This document shows, piece by piece, positions 49,521 to 58,154 of a stretch of DNA of 64,000 bases. The notes under the pieces were generated by a model. It was not told the DNA's origin. It saw nothing but the letters and a program-made list of their open reading frames with translations, and did not search any database. Origin of the DNA: Bacteroidaceae bacterium (GTDB lineage Bacteria > Bacteroidota > Bacteroidia > Bacteroidales > Bacteroidaceae); NCBI GenBank assembly GCA_017622495.1, contig JAGAQY010000030.1, forward strand, positions 1-64,000, written 5' to 3'. How positions within the stretch are numbered: position 1 is the stretch's first letter; the number at the start of each line of letters is the position of its first letter. Made by a program: the position numbers and the translations under genes.

Positions 49521-50801
49521 CTACTCAAACATAAACATATCAGCGACAGCGGTATTATATATACATATCACCTTATCGTAATCCTCTTCACACACAATCC
49601 TCCTTATATTCCTCTTCTTATATGCCCGCAGATCTATTACATCTATCTCCTTAAAAAGCACAGATAGATAACTGATTATCGGTGCGCCAAAGCTATCGGC
49701 AAAAATTAAGATTCTTTGGTCAGTGCACGCCTCATCATTATGTATTTTCTGCTTAGTACTCGTTCCTAAGCTGCAAATCATATACAAATTGGTATATCTC
49801 GAGTCCTCCTGAGCCGTCAAATACTCTTCAAACAGAACCGTCTGCCTAAATGTACCCACTCTTCTCGCTATACGATTGTCCTCATAATAATCTGCATGTA
49901 TACATGTAGGGAAATTGGGTACGTAATAATATAATGTATCTCTCAAATTCGAGAACTTATCTCCAACTTGAACGGAGAGTGACCCCTTAAATTCCTTTCC
50001 GCTATTCACCAAGGTCCAATTCTCTGAGGCATAGATAGAATCGGACATATTCAGGAAATCTGCAATAACTGGCAACTGCGAAAAAGCATACTCTATACGC
50101 CAGTGATGGTCGGTGTTATAAAAGACTATATTCCTATTTTCTGGTAGAGCCTCATTCATGTCCAAAACAGGGAATCCCCCATTTTTCAGTCTTTCAACAT
50201 ACTTACTACGCGCCACATATCCTTCCTCAAACATCCCATATGGACAACGTGTTCCTCCTGCGACTTTATATGGAGTAATAATATAATAGAAATCGGATTC
50301 AGTATTCTCCTTAATATACGAAAAGAAATTCTCCACCGAATCATTCCGATAAGACAAGTCTTTAATCGACATCCATTCCTCTGTCCCAAATTTATTAACT
50401 GTTTCCACAAATGCCAATTGCCCATTATCTTGCAATGTTACTCCACCAAGCCCAGTCTCCACTAACTTACGTTGCATCACCTTCTGTAGAAGTCCATAAT
50501 CCTCCACAAAAAACATACCAAACGCAACCCACTCCTTGGTATATACATTCAAGTGATTTATAAGTAATCTCACTCGCTCCATAAAAGTCCTTTTCTGTGG
50601 CTTATCTTGTACAACGTCAGCCAATATAGGTGTCTCTGCAGAAGAGCTCCACGCTGTATCCACCATAACAGTCTGCGCATTATGCTCAATTTTAGGGTAC
50701 TGCAATGTCGTTAAAGACGTGCCCTTAAGCCCGTTGATGAAGGTGCCACAACCCAAGAGAACGATTACCGAGATAAAAACTATAGGAACTGCACGTTTCA
50801 T
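49521..50801 (-). CDS. DHHW-family (AlgX/AlgJ-like) SGNH O-acetylation protein
   Basis: A 426-residue exported protein; start MKRAVPIVFISVIVLLGCG at 50801, 7 nt after the MBOAT stop, with an N-terminal membrane anchor. The DHHW motif NTDHHWRIEYAF near residue 234 and LIFADSFGAPI near 378 carry the Asp/His and Ser expected of AlgJ/AlgX-type acetyltransferases. It probably works with the MBOAT protein upstream to O-acetylate a surface polysaccharide. Base composition is clearly AT-richer than most of the window. Confidence 0.85.
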   Translation of the reverse strand: MKRAVPIVFISVIVLLGCGTFINGLKGTSLTTLQYPKIEHNAQTVMVDTAWSSSAETPILADVVQDKPQKRTFMERVRLLINHLNVYTKEWVAFGMFFVEDYGLLQKVMQRKLVETGLGGVTLQDNGQLAFVETVNKFGTEEWMSIKDLSYRNDSVENFFSYIKENTESDFYYIITPYKVAGGTRCPYGMFEEGYVARSKYVERLKNGGFPVLDMNEALPENRNIVFYNTDHHWRIEYAFSQLPVIADFLNMSDSIYASENWTLVNSGKEFKGSLSVQVGDKFSNLRDTLYYYVPNFPTCIHADYYEDNRIARRVGTFRQTVLFEEYLTAQEDSRYTNLYMICSLGTSTKQKIHNDEACTDQRILIFADSFGAPIISYLSVLFKEIDVIDLRAYKKRNIRRIVCEEDYDKVICIYNTAVADMFMFE

Positions 50802-50808
50802 AATTACA

Positions 50809-52179
50809 TTAGAAATTAAAATAAATAAAAGGATTATACCCACCTTTGGTAATATATACCAAGCATAGGAAGAATATAACTATGCACCAAATACTATTAA
50901 TTACTGGATGTAATTTACTCCTGTTCACAATTGGAATAGAGAAGAACAAGCCGCAAAGCAGCCACCACTTATATTCAGAAATATAGAATAAAAACAAAGG
51001 TGAGCTATTAGGTATCGAGGGCGTAAACATAACATGCAGATAGTTCCATGCATCTGTCAATGTTTCAGAGCGGAATATCACCCACCCAACAACAACAAAG
51101 AACAAGGTATACACATGCCCTAAGATATGAAAGTTACGCTTCTCTAGTTCTGTAAACTTTTCGAATGCCAATAAAACAAAGTACATCAATCCCCAAACAA
51201 TAAAAGTCCAATTAGCTCCATGCCATATTCCAGTCAATAGCCATACAACAAATAGATTTCTATACACCAAGGGCTTAGCAACTCTATTACCACCCAAAGG
51301 AATATAAACATAGTCTCTAAACCATGACCCTAAAGAAATATGCCATCGCCTCCAGAACTCACTTACAGACCTTGATATATAAGGATAATTAAAGTTCTCA
51401 AGGAAATGAAAACCAAACATACGCCCCAATCCAATTGCCATATCAGAATATCCCGAGAAATCAAAGAATATCTGCAAGGTATAGCTTATTGCACCCAGCC
51501 AAGCCAATGGCAAATCCAAATACTCTGGCAATAAGGAAAATATATGATCAGCAATAACAGCAAAGTTATTTGCCAATAAGACTTTCTTTCCTAAACCTAT
51601 GATAAACCTCTCTACGCCATCCGTAAAATCATTCCATGTCACTTTTCTGTTGTTGATTTCCGCAGCAATAGTCTCATATCGAACAATTGGGCCTGCAATT
51701 AATTGAGGGAAGAAAGATATATACAAGCCCACATTTAGAGGGTTCCTCTGTACTTCACCATGATGTCTATATATATCAATCACATAAGAAATGGACTGAA
51801 ACGTAAAGAACGAAATACCTATAGGAAGATTGATTATCGGAACGCGCATATGCGTATCAAACACCTCATTTATAACATTCATTGCAAACATAAGGTATTT
51901 GAAAACGAAAATCAACGAGAGATTGAACAGCAGCATCAAGAACAATATCCATGTTTTATTCTCTCTCTTCTTGTCTACCCATATTCCAAATCCCCAATTT
52001 AAAACAATAGACAACAACATGACAAAAACAAACGTAGGCTCCCCCCATGCATAAAAGAATAGGCTGGACAACAACAGGAAGACATTCTGATAATTGATAT
52101 TCTTCCTTAACAGCACATTGTTTATAAACAGAACAGAAGGTAGAAAAAAGTAAAGAAACGGAATAGTAGAGAATAGCAT
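50809..52179 (-). CDS. MBOAT-family membrane O-acyltransferase (AlgI/DltB-like)
   Basis: A 456-residue multi-spanning membrane protein that should pass acetyl groups across the inner membrane for polysaccharide modification. YETIAAEINNRKVTWNDF, QIFFDFSGYSDMAIGLGRMF, YISRSVSEFWRRWHISL and the catalytic-His motif LTGIWHGANW (near residue 315) are all MBOAT/AlgI signatures. It is paired with the DHHW gene. Codon use is AT-rich, suggesting acquisition of the pair by transfer. Confidence 0.93.
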   Translation of the reverse strand: MLFSTIPFLYFFLPSVLFINNVLLRKNINYQNVFLLLSSLFFYAWGEPTFVFVMLLSIVLNWGFGIWVDKKRENKTWILFLMLLFNLSLIFVFKYLMFAMNVINEVFDTHMRVPIINLPIGISFFTFQSISYVIDIYRHHGEVQRNPLNVGLYISFFPQLIAGPIVRYETIAAEINNRKVTWNDFTDGVERFIIGLGKKVLLANNFAVIADHIFSLLPEYLDLPLAWLGAISYTLQIFFDFSGYSDMAIGLGRMFGFHFLENFNYPYISRSVSEFWRRWHISLGSWFRDYVYIPLGGNRVAKPLVYRNLFVVWLLTGIWHGANWTFIVWGLMYFVLLAFEKFTELEKRNFHILGHVYTLFFVVVGWVIFRSETLTDAWNYLHVMFTPSIPNSSPLFLFYISEYKWWLLCGLFFSIPIVNRSKLHPVINSIWCIVIFFLCLVYITKGGYNPFIYFNF

Positions 52180-52333
52180 GCCTTAATCTTAGCTATTGCT
52201 TCCAAGTCCCCCAAAATCAGCATCAATAATGTGTTGCTAACGGATACAAGAAAAGCGTAAGGACTTGTCACGCTCATCATATCACTGGTATCGGCAAACA
52301 CCATCAAGGAAATGAACAGAAGAACAAATACCC

Positions 52334-52384
52334 CACGCTGTTTGTATATACTTTGCAAAGTACAGCGTGAGGCTGTACGCGTAC
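52334..52384. repeat. nested palindromes
   Basis: CACGCTGT (52334-52341) and ACAGCGTG (52362-52369) enclose the perfect 14-bp palindrome TACTTTGCAAAGTA (52349-52362). It is followed by GTACAGC-GTGAG-GCTGTAC (52360-52378) and the 10-bp palindrome GTACGCGTAC (52375-52384). The hairpins overlap, so they are mutually exclusive as RNA. Confidence 0.8.
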
Positions 52385-52832
52385 AATCATATACAAAAAC
52401 AGAATGGACGTATCTTTGTCTTCATCCCTCCTTAGAAATTTTGCCGATTTCGTGATAGTAGGATAAAGCAAGAAACGCATTCTTGACCCGAGGATTTCTC
52501 CCCTCAGGCGCTGCAAAATTAGTAAATAATTAGAAATTAGGAGTTATGAATTAAAAAATATTTTCCTACACTACCCCAAAATCCTTCTTATTTCTTATTT
52601 CGCAACCTTGCAAACAACGCAAACGCTCTGAGGCATTCGTTTCTCGGAAACAAAGAAACTACATTTATATGCTATAGATGTGATGAATGAGTATCGCTTG
52701 TCTCGTTCGCAATAATCTCCAAGGTTTTCAAGGAATAGGTGGAGGCGTACTTTTAAGGCTTTGGAGATTTTGCCCTCCCGAATGAGTAAACACAAAACAA
52801 AGCCCTCTAGACTAAGGCGCATCCCACGTTTG

Positions 52833-53442
52833 TACCCCTTGGCAAAACACCCTATACCCCTTGGCAGAGAAATTCGCTACACGTATCTTATGCCAAGGGT
52901 ATAAGTGCTGACAATGTGCGGGTTATGCGTAGTGACGACAGGTGGTCTTCGAGCTGCAATACCGCGCTATAGCAATATCTCATCTGACCCTTGGCATGAG
53001 AGATGAGGGATTATTGTTGATGGATCATGGATAATAGATGTGATAGATAAGGTTGGAAGCTGCGTGTCTTTCACCTATCAAATCTGTAGTTTTTATTTGC
53101 ACTTTGAGTTGTCTGTTGGCGAGCATACGCGTGGATGTAGGCGAGCATACGCGCGTATGGTGGCGAGCGTACGCGCATATGGACGCCAGCAGACACATGA
53201 AAATGCAGTTGTAAATTATAGAAAGAGGAGCGATACCGCAGGGCTTTCTCTCTGATTTCATGTAAAGTAGAGGATACAAATATCGGGGTTATGATGTTGT
53301 TCCTCTCACTGCGCTTCGCCATTATAAAACTCCGTTTTTAAGATGGCTCGTTAGCTCGGCAATGATTAAGACCTGCCTTAGCACTTGACTAGTGCAAGAA
53401 GCTTATCACTGCTCTCGCTCACTTTGCCATTGCCAAGGGGTA
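52833..53442. repeat. scattered TACCCCTTGGCA words
   Basis: TACCCCTTGGCA occurs at 52833-52844 and as TATACCCCTTGGCA at 52853-52866. Its reverse complement TGCCAAGGGTATA occurs at 52891-52903, ACCCTTGGCA at 52987-52996, and TGCCAAGGGGTA at 53431-53442. The second and third copies form a hairpin. Confidence 0.75.
53096..53209. repeat. 114-bp imperfect palindrome with three 22-bp repeats
   Basis: GGCGAGCATACGCG starts at 53118 and 53140, and GGCGAGCGTACGCG at 53162: a strict 22-bp period with a variable 8-nt remainder. The array is bracketed by inverted arms 53096-53121 and 53184-53209 (19 of 26 positions match, including GTCTG-n-TGGCG). The exact midpoint is the perfect palindrome CATACGCGCGTATG (53146-53159). 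Confidence 0.85.
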
Positions 53443-53592
53443 AATGCAAATCATTATATAGGATTATTCACTGATAATCAACGGATATTATTGCTAAAAC
53501 GGCATTTTTGACAAGGGGTTGGGCAGGGGGCTTGGCAGTGAAATCAGGTAGTTCTTTAAAGGGATCAACGCGAAATAAGTATATCATCACCA

Positions 53593-53627
53593 AAAATAAT
53601 GCCACCCCGTGAGGAGTGGCATTATTC
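53593..53627 (-). terminator. intrinsic terminator after carB
   Basis: AATAATGCCAC (53595-53605) pairs with GTGGCATTATT (53616-53626). Read on the minus strand it is followed by TTTTTGG, 22 nt after the carB stop codon. Confidence 0.85.
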
Positions 53628-53648
53628 ATACATATATATACTTACTGA

Positions 53649-56600
53649 TTACTTGAACTCGTCCCAGCTCTTGATGGGTATGTCGTCTACAGAGAGGGTG
53701 CAGAAGGCATTGATGAATGCTTCGGCAAGACGAGCATTGGTGAGCAGGGGGATGTTGAGGTCTACAGCGGCACGGCGGATCTTGTACCCGTTGGTGAGCT
53801 CACCGGCGGTGAGGTTCTTCGGCAGGTTCACCACCATGTCAATCTCCTTGCGGTGGAGCATGTCGAGTGCCTGGGGCTGCATGCCCTCTTCGCTGGGCCA
53901 GTAAACGAGGGTGTTCTCCACGCCGTTCTCGGTAAGGTAGCGTGATGAGCCGCCTGTGGCGAAGAGCTTGTAGCCCTTGCTCACGAGCAGCTTGGCGGCA
54001 TCGAGCATGGCGGCCTTCTGCTTGGACGTACCGGTAGAGAGGAGGATGTTCTTCTCGGGGATGCGCTGACCTACAGAGAGCATAGACTCGAGCACAGCTA
54101 CAGAGGTGTCGTCACCGATACAGCCTACCTCACCCGTTGATGCCATGTCGACACCGAGCACGGGGTCGGCCTTCTGCAAGCGGTTGAACGAGAACTGCGA
54201 TGCCTTGATGCCTACGTAGTCGAGGTCGAAGAGGTTCTTCTCGGGCTTCTCTACGGGGAGGCCAAGCATGATCTTGGTAGCCAGCTCGATGAGGTTGATC
54301 TTGAGCACCTTGCTCACGAAGGGGAACGAGCGTGAAGCACGCAGGTTACACTCGATAACCTTGATATCGTTCTCGCGAGCGAGGAACTGGATATTGAAGG
54401 GGCCTGAGATGTTGAGCTCCTTGGCAATCTTGCGGCTGATGCGCTTGATGCGGCGCATGGTCTCTACATAGAGCTTCTGCGGCGGGAACTGGATGGTGGC
54501 ATCACCAGAGTGTACACCGGCAAACTCGATGTGCTCACTGATGGCGTAGGCGATAATCTCGCCATCCTTGGCCACAGCATCCATCTCTACCTCCTTGGCG
54601 TTCTCGATGAAGCGGCTCACCACTACGGGGTGCTTCTTCGATACGTTGGCAGCGAGGTTGAGGAAGCGCTCCAGCTCATCCTGGTTGGAACATACGTTCA
54701 TGGCAGCACCGGAGAGCACGTAGGAGGGACGCACGAGCACGGGGAAACCTACCTTCTCGATGAAGGCGTTGATATCGTCCATCGAGGTCAGTGCGCTCCA
54801 CTCGGGCTGGTCAACGCCGATGCGGTCGAGCATGGCAGAGAACTTGTCGCGGTCCTCGGCATTGTCGATATACTTGGCCTGTGTGCCGAGGAGGCGTACG
54901 CCCATACGGTCGAGGCTCATGGCGAGGTTATTGGGAATCTGTCCGCCGGTAGATACGATAACGCCCATGGGACGCTCGAGCTCGATGACATCCATAACAC
55001 GCTCGAAGGTGAGCTCGTCGAAGAAGAGGCGGTCACACATATCGTAGTCCGTTGACACGGTCTCGGGGTTGTAGTTGATCATCACGCTGCGGTAGCCCTC
55101 CTTGCGGATGGTGTTGAGCGCCTGCACGCCGCACCAGTCGAACTCTACGGACGAACCGATACGATAAGCACCCGAACCAAGTACGATGATGGACTTGTCG
55201 TCGTGAGCAAAGTCGATATCGTGCTCTGTGCCTGCATAAGTAAGGTACAGATAATTGGTCTGTGCGGGGTACTCGGCGGCCAGGGTGTCAATCTGCTTCA
55301 CCACGGGAGTGATGCCCAGTTCCTTACGGCGGAGACGTACGGCCATGAGACCCTCGTCAACGCCCAACTGCTCCTCGAGGCCTACGGCACGAGAAATCTG
55401 GAAGTCGGTGAAGCCCTGTACCTTGGCCTTGCGCAGAAGCTCGGCGGGCACATTGTCGAGACCATTGTATGTATGCAGCTCCTTGGAGGTGTTCATGATG
55501 TTCATCAACTTCTGCAGGAACCAGCGGTCAATCTTGGTGAGCTCGTGAATCTGGTCGATGGTGTAGCCGGCACGCATAGCCTTGGAGATGACGAAGATGC
55601 GCTTGTCGGTAGGCTCGCGCAGTGCCTTGTCAACATCGGCAATCTCCAGCTCCTTGTTGTCAACGAAGCCGTGCATGCCCTGACCAATCATGCGGAGACC
55701 CTTCTGGATAACCTCCTCGAAGGTGCGACCGATAGACATCACCTCACCTACGGACTTCATGGCCGAACCAATCTCGCGGTCTACGCCACGGAACTTACCG
55801 AGGTCCCAGCGAGGTATCTTACATACGATATAGTCGATGGCGGGTTCGAAGAAGGAGGTGGTAATCTTGGTAACCGAGTTCTTCAGGTCGAAGAGGCCAT
55901 AGCCCAAGCCAATCTTGGCAGCCACGAAGGCCAAGGGGAAGCCGGTAGCCTTAGAGGCAAGGGCCGATGAGCGGCTCAAGCGGGCGTTGACCTCGATGAC
56001 GCGGTAGTCTTCAGACTCGGTATCGAAGGCAAACTGCACGTTACACTCACCCACGATGCCTACGTGGCGAACGATGCGGATGGCAAGTTCGCGCAGCTTG
56101 TTGCACTCGCTGGCGGTCAGTGTCTGGGTAGGAGCTACTACGATACTCTCACCGGTGTGGATACCCAGCGGGTCGAAGTTCTCCATATTACATACGGTGA
56201 TGCAATTGTCGTAAGCGTCGCGCACCACCTCGTATTCGATTTCCTTCCAGCCTTTGAGGCTCTTCTCTACAAGCACCTGGGGTGAGAAAGAGAATGCCTT
56301 CTCGGCAAGTTTGTTGAGCTCCTCCTCGTTGTCGCAGAAGCCAGAGCCGAGACCACCCAGTGCGTATGCTGCACGGATGATGACAGGATAGCCCAGACGC
56401 TCGGCAGCAGCACGGGCATCCTCGATATTCTCTACGGCCTCGCTCTTGATGATCTTGACATCAATCTCCTCGAGCTTGCGGTTGAAGAGTTCGCGGTCCT
56501 CGGTGTCGATGATAGCCTGAACGGGAGTACCCAGTACCTGTACGTTGTACTTCTCGAGCACCTTGTTCTCATAGAGCTTCACACCGCAGTTGAGGGCGGT

Positions 56601-56873
56601 CTGGCCACCAAAGGCGAGCAAGATGCCGTCGGGGCGCTCCTTCTCGATAACCTTCTCTACGAAGAACGGGGTCACGGGCAAGAAGTAGATCTTGTCGGCC
56701 ACACCTTCGCTTGTCTGTACTGTAGCAATGTTCGGGTTGATGAGCACCGTGCTGATACCCTCTTCGCGCAGAGCCTTCAATGCCTGTGAGCCTGAGTAGT
56801 CGAACTCGCCAGCCTCACCTATCTTCAATGCGCCCGAACCTAAGAGCAATACTTTATTGAATTTCTTTTCCAT
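53649..56873 (-). CDS. carB: carbamoyl-phosphate synthase large subunit
   Basis: The 1074-residue synthetase that makes carbamoyl phosphate from bicarbonate, ammonia and two ATP for pyrimidine and arginine synthesis. It starts KVLLLGSGALKIGEAGEFDYSGSQALKAL and repeats the pattern in half two (IIVLGSGAYRIGSSVEFDWCGVQAL). Both ATP-grasp domains are complete (GGLGSGFCDNEEEL, ECNVQFAFD, EVNARLSRSSALASKATG in half one; ECNLRASRSFPFVSK in half two). The C-terminal MGS-type regulatory domain (about 940-1074) contains GYKLFATGGSSRYL. It is last in the operon; a 193-bp repeat-rich gap separates it from carA. Confidence 0.96.
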   Translation of the reverse strand: MEKKFNKVLLLGSGALKIGEAGEFDYSGSQALKALREEGISTVLINPNIATVQTSEGVADKIYFLPVTPFFVEKVIEKERPDGILLAFGGQTALNCGVKLYENKVLEKYNVQVLGTPVQAIIDTEDRELFNRKLEEIDVKIIKSEAVENIEDARAAAERLGYPVIIRAAYALGGLGSGFCDNEEELNKLAEKAFSFSPQVLVEKSLKGWKEIEYEVVRDAYDNCITVCNMENFDPLGIHTGESIVVAPTQTLTASECNKLRELAIRIVRHVGIVGECNVQFAFDTESEDYRVIEVNARLSRSSALASKATGFPLAFVAAKIGLGYGLFDLKNSVTKITTSFFEPAIDYIVCKIPRWDLGKFRGVDREIGSAMKSVGEVMSIGRTFEEVIQKGLRMIGQGMHGFVDNKELEIADVDKALREPTDKRIFVISKAMRAGYTIDQIHELTKIDRWFLQKLMNIMNTSKELHTYNGLDNVPAELLRKAKVQGFTDFQISRAVGLEEQLGVDEGLMAVRLRRKELGITPVVKQIDTLAAEYPAQTNYLYLTYAGTEHDIDFAHDDKSIIVLGSGAYRIGSSVEFDWCGVQALNTIRKEGYRSVMINYNPETVSTDYDMCDRLFFDELTFERVMDVIELERPMGVIVSTGGQIPNNLAMSLDRMGVRLLGTQAKYIDNAEDRDKFSAMLDRIGVDQPEWSALTSMDDINAFIEKVGFPVLVRPSYVLSGAAMNVCSNQDELERFLNLAANVSKKHPVVVSRFIENAKEVEMDAVAKDGEIIAYAISEHIEFAGVHSGDATIQFPPQKLYVETMRRIKRISRKIAKELNISGPFNIQFLARENDIKVIECNLRASRSFPFVSKVLKINLIELATKIMLGLPVEKPEKNLFDLDYVGIKASQFSFNRLQKADPVLGVDMASTGEVGCIGDDTSVAVLESMLSVGQRIPEKNILLSTGTSKQKAAMLDAAKLLVSKGYKLFATGGSSRYLTENGVENTLVYWPSEEGMQPQALDMLHRKEIDMVVNLPKNLTAGELTNGYKIRRAAVDLNIPLLTNARLAEAFINAFCTLSVDDIPIKSWDEFK

Positions 56874-56879
56874 AATATT

Positions 56880-57062
56880 TTATATTTGGGGAGTTAAAGG
56901 GAGTTAGAGGGAGATATCACTTCGCTTTGCTTCGTTAAGGAGTTAAATGCCAATAGTTTTTTCGAGCGTTCATTACATTTGCCTTTGGCCCCTGCGGGCG
57001 GCGACCTAAAGGTTGGCCTTTATCTCCTTTTATCTCCATTTTACTCCATTTATCTCCTATAT
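56880..57062. repeat. GGGAGTTA / TATCTCC simple repeats between carA and carB
   Basis: GGGGAGTTAAAGGGAGTTAG (around 56888-56907) on one side, and TTTATCTCC / TTTTACTCC words (57018-57060) on the other, are roughly inverted relative to each other and flank a GC-rich core (57000-57015). There is no gene in this gap. Confidence 0.75.
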
Positions 57063-57066
57063 TATT

Positions 57067-58137
57067 TTAGATAAGTTTCACGAAATCATCCATCAGGTTA
57101 TCCTTCTGGTAGCCACGGCTGCAAGCCTCGGGAGCAAACTGTGTGCCTATCCAGGGCTTCTCCTCATGGCGGATACCATCCACAGCACCGTCGTTCATGT
57201 TGGTGAACAGCACCTTCCAACCTGCGGGGAGCGTGCTCTCCACAATGGCATAGCCTGCGTTCTGGTTGGTGATGTAGCAGCTGTTGCTACCTGTAAGGCG
57301 TGAGGGCTGGTTGGCTCCGTGATGACCAAACTTGAGTTTCTCAACCTTTGCACCGGCAGCAAGACCCATCAGCTGACAGCCGAGCCCGATACCGAGGATA
57401 GGCTTCGCTGTCTCCATAGCCTTGGCGATATGGCCAACGGTAGCAGCATAGAGATTGGGATTGCCGGGACCGGCACTTACCACCACTGCATCGTAGTTCA
57501 ATGCCGTGAAGTCGTAGTCGTAAGGCACGCGCACAACCTCGAGGTCATGAGCCACGAGAGAGCGGATAAGGCTGTGCTTGACACCGCAGTCTATGAGCAC
57601 TACCTTCTTGGCTGCTCCTTCGTTGTAGGTCACGGGAGCCTCACAAGAGACCTCGGCAACGTAGTTTACAGTGTCATAAGGTTGAGCGTTGACGGTTGAG
57701 GGTTGAGCGTCACCAATGACGATCTGGCCGCCCATCACACCTTCGTTACGCAAAGCCTTGGTCAAGGCACGAGTGTCGATGCCTGTGATACCGGGAACCC
57801 CTTCGCGCTTCATCCAAGCATCGAGGGTCTCAGCGGCATTCCAGTGGCTGTACTCCTCACTATAGTCGGTCACGATGAGTCCGCGCACCTGTATCTTGTT
57901 GCTCTCGAAGAATTTCTCCAAGCCTAATTCCTTCACTTCGTGGGAGGGCACACCATAGTTGCCAACCAACGGATAGGTCAGCGCCAACAGCTGTCCTGCA
58001 TACGCGGCATCCGTCAAACTCTCGGGATAGCCGGTCATTGCCGTGCAGAATACCACTTCGCCCACTGCCGGCTTTTCACAGCCGAAAGCAGTGCCCTCGA
58101 AGCGCATTCCATTGTCCAAAACTAACGTTGCTTTCAT
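57067..58137 (-). CDS. carA: carbamoyl-phosphate synthase small subunit, glutaminase residues lost
   Basis: The 356-residue CarA partner of CarB. The N-terminal domain is well kept (GEVVFCTAMTGYPESLTD, YPLVGNYGVPSHE, GITGIDTRALTKALR). In the class I amidotransferase domain the nucleophile elbow, GICLGHQ in E. coli (Cys269), reads GIGLGCQ (Gly251; a Cys sits three residues later). The QNHG segment reads QNAG (Ala294), and the catalytic HPEA (His353) reads APEA (Ala335-Glu337). Neighbouring residues match well, so this is substitution in an intact fold. It probably cannot hydrolyse glutamine. Residues about 143-153 are encoded by an inserted simple repeat. It lies 17 nt behind the PurF-like gene. 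Confidence 0.92.
   Translation of the reverse strand: MKATLVLDNGMRFEGTAFGCEKPAVGEVVFCTAMTGYPESLTDAAYAGQLLALTYPLVGNYGVPSHEVKELGLEKFFESNKIQVRGLIVTDYSEEYSHWNAAETLDAWMKREGVPGITGIDTRALTKALRNEGVMGGQIVIGDAQPSTVNAQPYDTVNYVAEVSCEAPVTYNEGAAKKVVLIDCGVKHSLIRSLVAHDLEVVRVPYDYDFTALNYDAVVVSAGPGNPNLYAATVGHIAKAMETAKPILGIGLGCQLMGLAAGAKVEKLKFGHHGANQPSRLTGSNSCYITNQNAGYAIVESTLPAGWKVLFTNMNDGAVDGIRHEEKPWIGTQFAPEACSRGYQKDNLMDDFVKLI
57680..57711. repeat. GGTTGAGCGTTGAC simple repeat inside carA
   Basis: Four imperfect copies of GGTTGAGCG/GGTTGAGG lie in frame within carA and encode Asp-Ala-Gln-Pro-Ser-Thr-Val-Asn-Ala-Gln-Pro, in the loop between the two CarA domains. Confidence 0.8.
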
Positions 58138-58154
58138 AAGTATATATATGTATA

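Larger units (their letters stand above)
52180..53592. other. gene-poor repeat-laden intergenic region
   Basis: About 1.4 kb with no gene I can support. Short open frames exist on both strands, such as a hydrophobic 78-codon frame on the minus strand at 52122-52358 that overlaps the MBOAT gene, and 75 codons at 52595-52822; none shows a recognisable domain or promoter. The region carries nested palindromes (52334-52384), repeated TACCCCTTGGCA words, and a palindromic array with 22-bp repeats (53096-53209), annotated separately. Confidence 0.7.

Noticed and set aside
52122..52516. Short hydrophobic minus-strand frames upstream of MBOAT
   Set aside because: They overlap the MBOAT gene or nested palindromes; no promoter or family support, so a small membrane protein cannot be asserted.
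52595..52822. 75-codon minus-strand frame in the gene-poor region
   Set aside because: No domain, and it lies in repeat-rich DNA; could be part of an interspersed element.
53096..53209. CRISPR array from the 22-bp spaced repeats
   Set aside because: Variable parts are only 8 nt, there are just three units and no cas genes; spacing does not fit CRISPR.
53040..53322. Protein-like frames on both strands with YARM and RQQT words
   Set aside because: Similarity between the two strands' translations is explained by the palindromic 22-bp repeat array, not by a gene.
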